From: Pseudaminobacter soli (ex Li et al. 2025) | Lineage (GTDB): Bacteria > Pseudomonadota > Alphaproteobacteria > Rhizobiales > Rhizobiaceae | Reading direction: 5' to 3' | Length of the DNA stretch: 64,000 nucleotides | Assembly: GCF_029892515.1 (NCBI RefSeq) | Contig: NZ_JARXVF010000006.1 | Span: 248,001-312,000 of the forward strand | Shown: one piece after another, positions 28,917 to 37,714 of the stretch | Position numbering within the stretch: the stretch's first letter is position 1 | How the letters are laid out: every line of letters starts with the position of its first letter | Made by a program: the position numbers and the translations under genes | The notes under the pieces: generated by a model | What the model saw: only the letters and a program-made list of their open reading frames with translations | Told to the model about the DNA's origin: nothing | Databases searched by the model: none

Positions 28917-29674
28917 ACAGCCTACAGCCTGGCTTGAGCCGCAAGCAGCAGCCGAAAGGGTTCCACGGCCACGTTATAAGCGAACTTGGCCGCAGTATTG
29001 TCAGCGGGACCTATCCGGAAAACTCGCTGTTGCCGCGCGATGCCGAGCTCCAGGAACGCTTCGGCGTGTCGCGCACCGTACTTCGCGAGGCGCTGAAGAC
29101 TCTTGCGGCAAAAGGCATGATCCAGCCAAAGGCAAAGATCGGAACCAGGGTGCTGGCCCGAAAAGGATGGAACCTATTCGATCCGGACATTCTGCAATGG
29201 CACGCCGAAGCCGGCGCGATCGATGCCGGATTCCTTTTCAGCCTGCAGGAAATGCGGTTGGCGCTCGAACCCGAGGCCGCTGCGCTCGCCGCCCTTCGGC
29301 GAAACGATGCTCAGGTCGAGGAGATTTTCCACTGGGTCGAGCGCATGGGCGACATGACCATCTCCGGACCCGAGTTCGTTCAGTATGATCTCCGTCTGCA
29401 CATCGCGATCGCCGAAGCATCGCAGAACCCCTTCATGCGCGCCATCAGCGCGCTTGTCGAGGCAGCACTGGTCGCGACCTTTACCGTCAGTTCGCCGATC
29501 CCAAACACGGAACGCCACAAGCTCACTGTGGAGCGGCACAGGGCAATCGCCCAAGCCATAATGAACAAGGATCCGGAACAGGCCAGAAGCGCCATGCGCA
29601 CCGTCATATTGGAGGGGATTGGTCGTGTTTCCGAAGTGACCGGGAAAAACCCTCTCACTGCCACGAATGGATAG
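28913..29674 (+). CDS. GntR/FadR-family transcriptional regulator (FCD domain)
   Basis: 253 aa. The winged helix has GRSIVSGTYPENSLLPRDAELQERFGVSRTVLREALKTLAAKGMI; the conserved GTRVLARKGWNLFDPDILQWH linker is typical of the sugar-acid FadR subgroup (like DgoR). The C-terminal FCD domain has EMRLALEPEAAALAA and DLRLHIAIAEASQNPFM with metal-site His residues. It is the terminal gene of the furanose-type importer operon and probably controls it through the palindromes near 24281-24298. FCD regulators with this linker often sense sugar acids, which hints at the imported compound. Confidence 0.92.
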   Translation: MNSLQPGLSRKQQPKGFHGHVISELGRSIVSGTYPENSLLPRDAELQERFGVSRTVLREALKTLAAKGMIQPKAKIGTRVLARKGWNLFDPDILQWHAEAGAIDAGFLFSLQEMRLALEPEAAALAALRRNDAQVEEIFHWVERMGDMTISGPEFVQYDLRLHIAIAEASQNPFMRAISALVEAALVATFTVSSPIPNTERHKLTVERHRAIAQAIMNKDPEQARSAMRTVILEGIGRVSEVTGKNPLTATNG

Positions 29675-29756
29675 TCCCGTGTGCTCGCGATCCGATGTTT
29701 TGAGCCCAGTCAAATTTGAATAGACGCCTTTGGCTAATCACGAAGGCCTGCAAAAG

Positions 29757-29783
29757 AAAACCCGGCGGTTGCCCGCCGGGTTT
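29757..29783 (-). terminator. Terminator of the porin gene, possibly bidirectional
   Basis: AAACCCGGCGG (29758-29768) and CCGCCGGGTTT (29773-29783) form an 11 bp stem with a TTGC loop. On the minus strand it is followed by TTTTCTTTTG, a good T-rich tail for the porin transcript. The convergent GntR gene ends 83 bp away and may share it. Confidence 0.85.
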
Positions 29784-29806
29784 CCTCGTTTCGACCGTTT
29801 GGTCGA

Positions 29807-30892
29807 TTAGAACGAGCGCTGGAAGCGAACCATGCCGCCGAAGCCGTCGCGGATCTTGACCTTGTTGTCGTCGTGATACGAGGTCCAGGCGATTTCCGGC
29901 GTGATCTTGAAGCCCGGAACGATCGTGTAGGCGATGTTGGCAACCACCGCGACGTCCTTGTTCTCGGCATAGGAGACCTGCGCGTTGAACGAGGTCTGCT
30001 TGCTGAACTTGACGGTGCCGCCGCCCCAAACAGCCCAGTGACCACCCCAGCCCTTGTAGAAGTTGCGGGGGGAGTTCTTCTCCGAACCGTAGCCGCCCAT
30101 CACGAACAGCGAGACGGTGTCGGAGGCATTGACGTCGAGGCGAGCCTTGCCGGTCCACTCTTCATAGTTCGAGTCGTAGCCGACAACGCCCGAGATGCCG
30201 CCCCAGGCCTGCGTGTAGGCAGCACCTGCAACAACATGCGGAACGTAGGAGTCGATCGTGTTCGCGAAGGAGCCTGCTTCGAGGCCGACGGTGGCCGAGA
30301 AACCGTTTCCGCCCTTGTAGGTGTAAACGATCTGCTGGGTGTCGTACTTGCCGGCGGCATACGGGATCAGGTCGTCCTCAAGGACGGCGCCTGCGTAGCC
30401 GGTGAACGAGGCAAACAGCGAGTCGGTCTTACCGATGCGGAAGCCACCCAGTTCGAGGAAGGCATGGTTGATGCCCAGGCCCTGCGTCGTATCGGTGAAA
30501 CCACCGGCAACGACCGTGTCCCAGTTGAAGTTGATGTGCATGTAGCCGCGGAGCGTGCCGAGTTCGGTTTCCGAACGGGCATCGAGCTGCAGGGCGGCGC
30601 GGGCGCGGTTATAGTAGGTGTCGTTCCTCTTCGACGGATCGAGCCTGTCCTTAACGTCGAGCAAACCGCCGTAGCCGCCCTTGCCGGCGCGAAGGTCGTA
30701 GCGGATGTAGCCGCCGACCTTGAGGCAGGTCTCGGTGCCCGGGATGTAGTAGAAGCCGGCGCCGTAGACGTCGCAGATGCGAACGTATTCGACGGGCTCG
30801 GGTTCGGCGACGACGACAGCGTCGGCAGCGCGCGCACCCGAAACTGCGACGAGAGCCGCAGCGGAGCCGAGAAGAAGGCTCTTGATGTTCAT
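29807..30892 (-). CDS. Outer-membrane porin (Omp2-like, rhizobial)
   Basis: 361 aa from ATG 30892; the in-frame extension upstream is not porin-like. Signal peptide residues 1-22 (MNIKSLLLGSAAALVAVSG, cut after ARA). The mature protein begins ADAVVVAEPEPVEYVRICDVYGAGFYYIPGTETCL, the standard start of Brucella/Mesorhizobium porins with two cysteines, followed by VGGYIRYDL and alternating aromatic beta-strand sequence ending in RFQRSF with the C-terminal Phe needed for membrane assembly. It forms a trimeric general diffusion channel. It is monocistronic with its own terminator. Confidence 0.95.
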   Translation of the reverse strand: MNIKSLLLGSAAALVAVSGARAADAVVVAEPEPVEYVRICDVYGAGFYYIPGTETCLKVGGYIRYDLRAGKGGYGGLLDVKDRLDPSKRNDTYYNRARAALQLDARSETELGTLRGYMHINFNWDTVVAGGFTDTTQGLGINHAFLELGGFRIGKTDSLFASFTGYAGAVLEDDLIPYAAGKYDTQQIVYTYKGGNGFSATVGLEAGSFANTIDSYVPHVVAGAAYTQAWGGISGVVGYDSNYEEWTGKARLDVNASDTVSLFVMGGYGSEKNSPRNFYKGWGGHWAVWGGGTVKFSKQTSFNAQVSYAENKDVAVVANIAYTIVPGFKITPEIAWTSYHDDNKVKIRDGFGGMVRFQRSF

Positions 30893-31274
30893 TTTCTGAC
30901 CTCCAGTCAAAGTTGGTATGCGAGTCTGGGTTCTTTTTGCTGAAGGACAGCGCTTCCCTGCCCTGTCTCCAATGCCCATCCCCGGGCACCCCTCTAGCCA
31001 CGCCAGATGACAGTCGCGTCTCGGCTCCATGACGGCTGGATGACAGCCAAATGACGTGCGCCACTGATGTAAATTAGTGACAGTTCCCTCTCGGCCGGCT
31101 GCAAGAGGCTAGGGATCGCGCTGATGGTCCGCCCGCTAAGAGCTTCAATTTCTTGCTAAAATTGAGCCGGCGAAGATGAGGCCGTCCGCAACACGGAAAA
31201 TTAAGCCCCCTGCTATAGACATTTCTAAAATGACGGAGGGGGCGTGCGAGACTCCTGCTTGGATCTCGTCGTAG
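30893..31274. other. Divergent promoter region between porin and amide-cassette operons
   Basis: 382 bp containing no credible gene. It must hold the porin promoter (minus) and the promoter of the operon starting at 31275. An inverted repeat TCAATTT-N7-AAATTGA lies at 31145-31165 in an AT-richer part. No known operator was recognised. Confidence 0.5.
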
Positions 31275-32387
31275 ATGAAGATGGGGGAAATCCGTGCCCT
31301 GCAGCAAGCAGACATATCGGCCGTCGCCGAACTCTTCCAACGCATCTTGCGCAAGACTAGTCAGCCCGCCACTCACGCACTTGAAACCTATCTGACCGGG
31401 CTCTTCATCGAGGCGCCGGACCGCGATCCCGAGATCGGTTCCCTTGTCCATGTCCTCGATGACGGCCGGGTGTCCGGCTTCATCGGCGTCATGCCCCTGC
31501 CGATGCTGGCTGAGGGCCGGTCCGTGCGTGCGGCCGTCTGCGGCTCGCTGATGGTCGACAACCATGCCGACGACCCCTTTGCCGGGGCACGGCTGATGCG
31601 CGCCTTTCTTTCCGGCCCGCAGGATGTCACGCTGACCGAAACCGCCAACGACATCTCGACCGCCATGTGGCGCAAGCTGCGCGCCACTGTGCTGCCCGAC
31701 TACAGCCTCGAATGGCTGCGAATCATCCGGCCGGCCGGTTTTGTTGCGGAGATGGCAACGAAGGCTGTGGGCGCGGCACGGCTCTTGTCACCGCTTGCAA
31801 GGCCTATCGATTCGTTGATTCGGCGCGGCGAACCCGGGCCGCGCTGGTCAAGCCTTGCCGCCGCGATACCGGAGGAAACCCTTCCAAGCGTGGATGCCGA
31901 CGACGAAACCACAGCCACCCTCCTGACGAAATGGACTGAAGGCTACGCTGTCCGGCCGCTTTGGCAGCCTGAGAATCTTCACCAGATGGTGGCGGAGGCG
32001 AGCAGCAAGGCACTCTATGGCGAGATGGTGCGGCGCGTGGTGATGACGCGCGACGGCCGCCCGCTCGGCCTCTTTCTCTATCATGGCGATCCCGGCCGGA
32101 TCGGTCGCGTGATGCAAATACTCGCAGCGCCAGGTCGTATCGGTGAGACCATCGACAGCATGCTTGCCCATGCCAGCGAGCGAGGCATGCTGGCGCTGCG
32201 CGGGCGCACTCAGCCCGTTCTGCTCAATGCCATGCTCGGCCGGCGGTTCGCCTTTTTTCATACCTCGTCCAGTGTCGTGCATGCACGCGACCCGACGCTC
32301 TTGGAGCCCTTTCTGGCCGGCAAAGCCTTCTTTAACGGTTTTGCGGGCGAGTCATGGTCACGCTTGATCGGAGACCGGTTTGACTGA
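31275..32387 (+). CDS. GNAT-like acyltransferase family protein, first gene of amide cassette
   Basis: 370 aa, soluble. The N-terminus IRALQQADISAVAELFQRILR followed by SGFIGVMPLPM resembles a GNAT fold start (acyl-CoA-dependent N-acyltransferases); the second half, with GLFLYHGDPGRIGRVMQILA, looks like a second GNAT-type half. No sharply defined acetyl-CoA P-loop (RxxGxG/A) is seen, so acyl donor use is uncertain. It lies 27 bp before asnB and in the same direction as the ACP, ligase, NAD-synthetase-like and thioesterase genes, so it probably modifies the amine or sugar part of the product (inference). Confidence 0.65.
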   Translation: MKMGEIRALQQADISAVAELFQRILRKTSQPATHALETYLTGLFIEAPDRDPEIGSLVHVLDDGRVSGFIGVMPLPMLAEGRSVRAAVCGSLMVDNHADDPFAGARLMRAFLSGPQDVTLTETANDISTAMWRKLRATVLPDYSLEWLRIIRPAGFVAEMATKAVGAARLLSPLARPIDSLIRRGEPGPRWSSLAAAIPEETLPSVDADDETTATLLTKWTEGYAVRPLWQPENLHQMVAEASSKALYGEMVRRVVMTRDGRPLGLFLYHGDPGRIGRVMQILAAPGRIGETIDSMLAHASERGMLALRGRTQPVLLNAMLGRRFAFFHTSSSVVHARDPTLLEPFLAGKAFFNGFAGESWSRLIGDRFD

Positions 32388-32414
32388 CGGACCCCAGACA
32401 GGAGTGCTGAGCCT

Positions 32415-34361
32415 ATGTGCGGCATAGCGGGCTATGCCGGCGCCCTGCCGCGTGACGAGGTCGCGGCGCTGCTACGTCGCATGTGCGGGGCGATCGCGCA
32501 TCGGGGGCCGGACGCGCAAGGCGTTCATGTCAGCGACGGTGCCGGCCTGGGACACCGCCGCCTCTCGGTCATCGATCTGACGGCCGATGGCGCGCAGCCA
32601 ATGCACAGCGCCTGTGGAACCTTTTCCATCGCCTACAATGGCGAGATCTTCAACTATATCGAGCTGCGCAAGATGCTCGAAGCGCGCGGCCGCCGTTTCC
32701 GCACCGCGAGCGACACCGAGGTCGTTCTTCAACTATATGAAGAGTACGGCCCGGATTTCGTGACCCATCTCAATGGCGACTTCGCCCTCGCCATCTGGGA
32801 CGAGCGGCACAAGCGCATGGTGCTGGCACGCGACCGCATGGGTGTGCGGCCACTCTTCTATACTTGGCATCGCGGCGTCTTCTATTTTGCCTCGGAGGTG
32901 AAGGCGCTTTTGCAGGTGCCTGGCGTCGAGGCCGAGATCGACCCGTTCGCCCTTGACCAGATCTTTACGCTCTGGGCGCCGATTGCGCCGCGCACCCCCT
33001 TCAAGGGCATTTTTGAACTGCCGCCAGCGCATATGATGATTGTCGAGAACGGCGAAGCGCGCAGCAGGCCTTATTGGGCGCTGGCTTTTCCGGAGGGGGG
33101 CGAAAGAGATCCACGATCCGAGGGCGGGATCGCTGAGGAACTGCGCACGCTGTTGGAGGATGCCACTCGAATCCGCCTGCGCGCGGATGTCGAGGTCGGT
33201 TCGTTCCTGTCGGGTGGTCTCGATTCGTCGATTGTCTCCGGGCTTGCGGCACGGATGGCTCCGAACGGGCTGCGCACCTTCTCCGTCACCTTCGATGACG
33301 CCGAATTCGATGAAAGCGACTATCAACAGACGATGGTGCGTGCACTTGGCACGCAGCATCATTCCATCGCCTGTGGGCCCGAGGATATCGCCGGCATCTT
33401 CCCCGCCGTCGTGTGGCATATGGAACGGCCGGTAACACGCACCGCCCCTGCCCCGCTCTACCAGCTTTCGGGTCTAGTCCGCGAGCAAGGGCTGAAAGTG
33501 GTGCTTTCGGGCGAAGGTGCTGACGAGATCTTTGCCGGCTATGATTTATTTAGGGAAGCCCGCATCCGCCGCTTCTGCGGACGGCAGCCGGGTTCGCAAA
33601 TCCGCCCCCACCTTTTCCGCAAGATCTATCCCTATCTCTCCTCGCTGCAACAGCAAACACCGGAATATCTCGCCGCCTTCTTCGGCACAGGGGTCGACGC
33701 GGCCGACGATCCGCTGTTCTCGCACCGTCCTCGCATCCGCGCGACGGCAGGCGCGAAAATGTTTTTTTCGCGTGACCTGCGCGACCAGCTTGCAGGCTAC
33801 GACGCGACCGAGGAAATCGCGTCCGAGCTGCCGGAGGCCTTTGTCCGCTGGCACCCGCTGCATCAGGCGCAATATATCGAGACGCGCTTCCTGCTGCCGG
33901 GATACATATTGTCGAGCCAGGGCGACCGCATGGCCATGGCCCACGGCGTCGAGACGCGCTTCCCCTTCCTCGATCACCGGCTGGTCGAGTTCGCCGCGCA
34001 GATACCGCCAAATCTGAAGCTCAAGGGCCTCCGCGAGAAACACATATTGCGCGCGGCTACAGCCGACCTTCTGCCGCAGGCGATTTCCGAACGACCCAAG
34101 CAGCCCTACCGCGCGCCCGACAGCGCCTCCTTCCGCGGTCCCGTCGGCGATTATGTCGACGAGATCATGTCGGCCGAGGCGGTTACTGCCAACGGCCTCT
34201 TCAATCCTCTGGCGGCGGCCAAGCTGCTTGAAAAATGCCGGCGCGATGTCGCGACGGGTTTTCGCGACAATGCCGCCTTCGTCGGGATCGTGTCGACGCA
34301 GCTCTGGGCGCGAGAGTTTTCCAACATGGTCAGCAACCGCTCCCGCGAGGCGTCTGTCTGA
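32415..34361 (+). CDS. asnB: Glutamine-dependent asparagine synthetase-like amidotransferase (AsnB family)
   Basis: 648 aa. C2 follows the initiator Met (MCGIAGYAG), the N-terminal nucleophile of the glutaminase domain; RGPDAQG, YNGEIFNY and SDTEVVLQLYEEYG are its other blocks. The C-terminal synthetase domain has the ATP-pyrophosphatase loop SGGLDSS at 266-272 and SGEGADEIFAGY. It should transfer glutamine nitrogen to an adenylated carboxylate. Homologues outside primary metabolism amidate natural products or polysaccharide building blocks. Here an ACP and an acyl ligase follow directly, so the acyl acceptor need not be aspartate. Confidence 0.9.
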   Translation: MCGIAGYAGALPRDEVAALLRRMCGAIAHRGPDAQGVHVSDGAGLGHRRLSVIDLTADGAQPMHSACGTFSIAYNGEIFNYIELRKMLEARGRRFRTASDTEVVLQLYEEYGPDFVTHLNGDFALAIWDERHKRMVLARDRMGVRPLFYTWHRGVFYFASEVKALLQVPGVEAEIDPFALDQIFTLWAPIAPRTPFKGIFELPPAHMMIVENGEARSRPYWALAFPEGGERDPRSEGGIAEELRTLLEDATRIRLRADVEVGSFLSGGLDSSIVSGLAARMAPNGLRTFSVTFDDAEFDESDYQQTMVRALGTQHHSIACGPEDIAGIFPAVVWHMERPVTRTAPAPLYQLSGLVREQGLKVVLSGEGADEIFAGYDLFREARIRRFCGRQPGSQIRPHLFRKIYPYLSSLQQQTPEYLAAFFGTGVDAADDPLFSHRPRIRATAGAKMFFSRDLRDQLAGYDATEEIASELPEAFVRWHPLHQAQYIETRFLLPGYILSSQGDRMAMAHGVETRFPFLDHRLVEFAAQIPPNLKLKGLREKHILRAATADLLPQAISERPKQPYRAPDSASFRGPVGDYVDEIMSAEAVTANGLFNPLAAAKLLEKCRRDVATGFRDNAAFVGIVSTQLWAREFSNMVSNRSREASV

Positions 34362-34390
34362 CACCCATCATCCGAGAAAGGCCTTCTTGA

Positions 34391-34654
34391 ATGCCCGACG
34401 CAATAAAGAGCCAGATCCGCACCTTCATCGTTGAGAACTTCTTGTTTGGCGATGACAGCACGCCACTCGGCGACGAACAGTCGTTGATCGAAAGCGACAT
34501 GGTCGATTCCACCGGCATCCTCGAGCTGGTCTCGTTTCTCGAGGAGCGCTTCGGCGTTGCGATGGCCGATGCCGATATCGTGCCCGCCAATTTGGATTCC
34601 ATCGCCCGTATCGCGGCCTTTGTAGCGCGCAAGAGCGAAGTGGTCGCGGGCTAG
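34391..34654 (+). CDS. Free-standing acyl carrier protein
   Basis: 87 aa, acidic. The phosphopantetheine attachment serine is S40 in LIESDMVDSTGILELVSFLEE, with the typical D-S preceding a helix. The length and a four-helix pattern match stand-alone carrier proteins of acyl or amino-acyl pathways rather than housekeeping AcpP, whose motif is usually DSLDTVE. It lies 29 bp after asnB and 8 bp before the acyl ligase that probably loads it. Confidence 0.9.
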   Translation: MPDAIKSQIRTFIVENFLFGDDSTPLGDEQSLIESDMVDSTGILELVSFLEERFGVAMADADIVPANLDSIARIAAFVARKSEVVAG

Positions 34655-34662
34655 GCAAAGCG

Positions 34663-36195
34663 ATGCGCGTAGAGACGTTCCTCAGGCATAGTGCTGCGGC
34701 CGGTCCCGACCGGATCGCCATCGTGGCCGACGGCGCGCGGCTCAGCTATGCCGAACTCGACGCGAAATCCGACCGTCTCGCCGCGGCACTTGTGGCGCAG
34801 GGCATCAAGCGCGGCGACCGCGTGGTCGTCTTCATGGAGAATATCTGGGAGACGGCAGTTGCGATCTTTGCTGTGTTGAAGGCCGGCGCAGTCTTCTGCC
34901 CGGTCAATCCTCAGCTCAAGGCGGATGGAGTCGGCTTCATCCTGCGCGACTGCCGTCCGGGCGCTGTGCTGACGCAGGAGAAATATCTCGACCCCTGCGC
35001 GCAGGCCAGCGCCGATCTTCCCTCCCCACCCCTGCTTGTCGCCGCGCGCGCGACAGGGACTTTGCCGGCGAATATCTTGCCGTTCGAAGCGCTGGTTGCG
35101 GATGAGAGCGGCCCGCTGCCGGAAGCCGGCGGCGAGGATGATCTGGCGATGATCATCTATACCTCGGGCTCAACTGGCCGGCCCAAGGGCGTGATGATGA
35201 CGCATGCCAGCATGGATGCCGCATCGGGCGCCATCGCTTCCTACCTCGAAAACACCGCGCAGGACGTGGTGCTGGGCGTGCTGCCGCTGTCCTTCACCTA
35301 TGGGCTTTACCAGTTGCTCGTCACTGTCCGCGTCGGCGCACGGCTGGTGCTAGAAAAGAATTTTGCCTTCCCGCAAGCCGTACTGGAAAGGGCGCGCGCC
35401 GAAGGTGTCACCGGCCTGCCGCTGGTGCCGACGATTGCAGCCATGCTGCTTTCCATGAAGGATCTGGCGCCCGGAACGTTGCCGGGCCTGCGCTACATCA
35501 CCAACGCCGCCGCGCCCCTGCCACCTGCCCATGTCGAGGGCCTGCGAAGGCTGTTTCCCGGGGCAAAACTCTATTGCATGTATGGTCTGACCGAATGCGC
35601 CCGCGCCGCCTATCTGCCGCCCGAAGAACTCGAACGCCGGCCAGCCTCGGTCGGCAAGGCCATTCCTGGCACGGAAGTCGTCATCCTCGATGAGGCTGGG
35701 CAGCCCGTCGGGCCGGGAACGGTGGGCGAGTTGGTGGTCCGGGGCCCGCATCTCATGCGCGGCTATTGGGAGAATCCGGAAGCCACCGACACTGTGCTTC
35801 GCCCAAGCTCAAAACCCGGCGAAAGACAGCTGCACACGGGCGACCTGTTCCGCACCGACGTCGAGGGCTTTCTCTATTTCGTCGGCCGCAAGGACGACAT
35901 GCTAAAGATCAAGGGTGAGAAGGTCGCGCCGCGCCAGGTTGAGGCTGCGCTTTGCGAATGTCCAAGCGTGGTGGAAGCCGTGGCGTTCGGCCGGCCCGAC
36001 CCGATCCTCGGCCTTGCGCTGCACGCGGCGGTCGTTGTCTCTGATCCCCCGCCGACGGAGCGCGAGATCATCCGCCACTGCGCGCGCCTGCTGCCTGATT
36101 TCATGGTGCCCAAATCAATCGAGTTCCGCGCCGAACTGCCGAAGACGGCAAGCGGCAAGGTAATCCGACGGCTGGCCGTCGAAGCTGGAGAATGA
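34663..36195 (+). CDS. AMP-forming acyl-CoA/acyl-ACP ligase (ANL superfamily)
   Basis: 510 aa. ATP loop YTSGSTGRPKGVMMTH at about 166-181, core YGLTECARAAYL near 307, the GDLFRTD hinge region and C-terminal catalytic lysine K499 in ASGKVIRR. Activates a carboxylic acid as adenylate and transfers it to a thiol, most likely the pantetheine of the neighbouring ACP (inference from the 8 bp gap). The specificity pocket cannot be read reliably, so it could be a fatty, aryl or amino acid. It overlaps the NAD-synthetase-like gene by 4 bp. Confidence 0.9.
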   Translation: MRVETFLRHSAAAGPDRIAIVADGARLSYAELDAKSDRLAAALVAQGIKRGDRVVVFMENIWETAVAIFAVLKAGAVFCPVNPQLKADGVGFILRDCRPGAVLTQEKYLDPCAQASADLPSPPLLVAARATGTLPANILPFEALVADESGPLPEAGGEDDLAMIIYTSGSTGRPKGVMMTHASMDAASGAIASYLENTAQDVVLGVLPLSFTYGLYQLLVTVRVGARLVLEKNFAFPQAVLERARAEGVTGLPLVPTIAAMLLSMKDLAPGTLPGLRYITNAAAPLPPAHVEGLRRLFPGAKLYCMYGLTECARAAYLPPEELERRPASVGKAIPGTEVVILDEAGQPVGPGTVGELVVRGPHLMRGYWENPEATDTVLRPSSKPGERQLHTGDLFRTDVEGFLYFVGRKDDMLKIKGEKVAPRQVEAALCECPSVVEAVAFGRPDPILGLALHAAVVVSDPPPTEREIIRHCARLLPDFMVPKSIEFRAELPKTASGKVIRRLAVEAGE

Positions 36196-37181
36196 TCATG
36201 CATGGAAGTCGCCTCCCCCTTTCTGCGCGGACGCTCGACATCGATGCCGAGGCCGAGACCACCCGCATCGTTGAGGCGCTGCGCGCGCAACTGCGTGGTG
36301 CAGTGAGAAAACGTGGGCTGGTGCTGGGGCTTTCGGGCGGCATCGATTCCAGCGTCTGCGCAGCGCTCGCTGCGAAGGCCGTGGGACCGCAGAACGTGTT
36401 CTGCCTGTTCATGCCCGAAAACGATTCCGATCCAGAAAGCCAGCGGCTCGGCCAGCTTGTCGCCGGCACCTTCGGCCTCAACGGCGCGGTGGAGAATATC
36501 GGGCCGACGCTGGAGGCGATGGGCTGCTACACCCGTCGCGACGGTTTCATCCGCGAGGTCGAGCCCGCCTATGGGCCGGGCTGGAGCTCAAAGATCGTGA
36601 TCGCCAATGCGCTGACGACGTCGGGCTACAACATCTCCTCGCTGGTGGTGCAAAGCCCGGATGGCGAAATGCGAAAGCACCGACTGCCGGCGCATGTCTA
36701 TCTCGGCATCGTGGCGGCTACCAACATGAAGCAGCGAACGCGCAAGCAGCTCGAATATTACCACGCCGACCGGCTCAACTATGCCGTGGTGGGTACGCCC
36801 AATCGGCTGGAATACGACCAGGGCTTTTTCGTCAAGAACGGCGACGGCGCCGCCGACGTGAAGCCGATCGCACATCTCTACAAGTCGCAGGTCTACCAGC
36901 TCGCCGCTCATCTCGGCGTGCCGGAGGAAGTGCTCCGCCGTCCGCCGACGACCGACACCTATTCCCTGGCGCAAACGCAAGAGGAGTTCTACTTCGCCCT
37001 CCCCTACGACAAGATGGACCTTTGCCTGTATAGCCTGAACCACAGCGTGCCGGCTGCGGATGTCGCACAGGCGATCGGGCTCAGCGACGAAGAGGTCGGC
37101 CACGTCTGGAACGACATCGCGGCCAAACGCAAGGTGGCGCGCTACCTGCACCTTGAGCCGCAATTGGTGGAACCCGTATAG
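36192..37181 (+). CDS. NAD(+) synthetase-family ATP-pyrophosphatase amide ligase
   Basis: 329 aa, without the N-terminal nitrilase-type glutaminase domain. The ATP-PPi loop SGGIDSS lies at 48-54. The C-terminal part has VVGTPNRLEYDQGFFVKNGDG and a divergent insert PPTTDTYSLAQTQEEFYFALPYDKMDLCLYSLNH. True NadE makes NAD from deamido-NAD and ammonia; this one is embedded in an AsnB-ACP-ligase operon and may be an amide ligase on another substrate, fed by ammonia. A housekeeping role is unlikely from context but not excluded. The ATG overlaps the ligase stop. Confidence 0.8.
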   Translation: MIMHGSRLPLSARTLDIDAEAETTRIVEALRAQLRGAVRKRGLVLGLSGGIDSSVCAALAAKAVGPQNVFCLFMPENDSDPESQRLGQLVAGTFGLNGAVENIGPTLEAMGCYTRRDGFIREVEPAYGPGWSSKIVIANALTTSGYNISSLVVQSPDGEMRKHRLPAHVYLGIVAATNMKQRTRKQLEYYHADRLNYAVVGTPNRLEYDQGFFVKNGDGAADVKPIAHLYKSQVYQLAAHLGVPEEVLRRPPTTDTYSLAQTQEEFYFALPYDKMDLCLYSLNHSVPAADVAQAIGLSDEEVGHVWNDIAAKRKVARYLHLEPQLVEPV

Positions 37182-37189
37182 GAAATGCA

Positions 37190-37618
37190 ATGACCGAACC
37201 GCTTGTCACCTTCGTCGGCGTCGCCCATCCCTGGATGTGCGACACGATGGGCCACATGAATGTCCGCCATTATGCGGCGATGTTCGATGACGCCTCCTTC
37301 CACATTCTCGGTCATATCGCCGGGCTGGAGGGTCATGAGGCCAATGGCATCGGTTGGGCCGACGTGCGCACAGAGATCGACTACAAGCACGAAACCCGTG
37401 CCGGCACGCTGATCACCGTGCGCTCTAATCTGGTGAAGCTCGGCCGTACATCGGTCACCTTCGAACAGGTGATGAGCGGCACGCTCGACAGCGTTGTGCA
37501 TGCAATCAGCCGCACCACCAGCGTGCGCTTCGACCTCGCCGCCCGCGCCGCCGTCCCGCTCGATGCTGCAATGCGTGTGCGCGCCGAGAAGCTGCTGGTA
37601 TCCGGCAACCAAGCCTGA
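37190..37618 (+). CDS. Hot-dog fold thioesterase (4HBT-like)
   Basis: 142 aa, typical size. The N-terminal helix motif WMCDTMGHMNVRHYAAMFDDASF contains D18 and the GHxN pattern of 4-hydroxybenzoyl-CoA/YbgC-like thioesterases; a GIGWADVRTEIDYKHETRAG segment and late DSVVHAISRTTSVRFDL complete the fold. It hydrolyses an acyl thioester and may release or edit the acyl group on the ACP. It starts 8 bp after the NAD-synthetase-like gene and is the last gene of the cassette. Confidence 0.87.
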   Translation: MTEPLVTFVGVAHPWMCDTMGHMNVRHYAAMFDDASFHILGHIAGLEGHEANGIGWADVRTEIDYKHETRAGTLITVRSNLVKLGRTSVTFEQVMSGTLDSVVHAISRTTSVRFDLAARAAVPLDAAMRVRAEKLLVSGNQA

Positions 37619-37714
37619 ATTCCGGGAAGCTTTGCATGGGGGCGGCGGATTGCGGCCGACCCGTTCGCCCGTTATGGAGGGGCAAGGCTCCTTTCCGGAG
37701 GGTGGGATTTTTCG

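Noticed and set aside
29873-30943. 356-codon open frame antisense to the porin gene
   Set aside because: High-GC shadow of the porin; no family similarity and the porin frame has a signal peptide and a terminal Phe.
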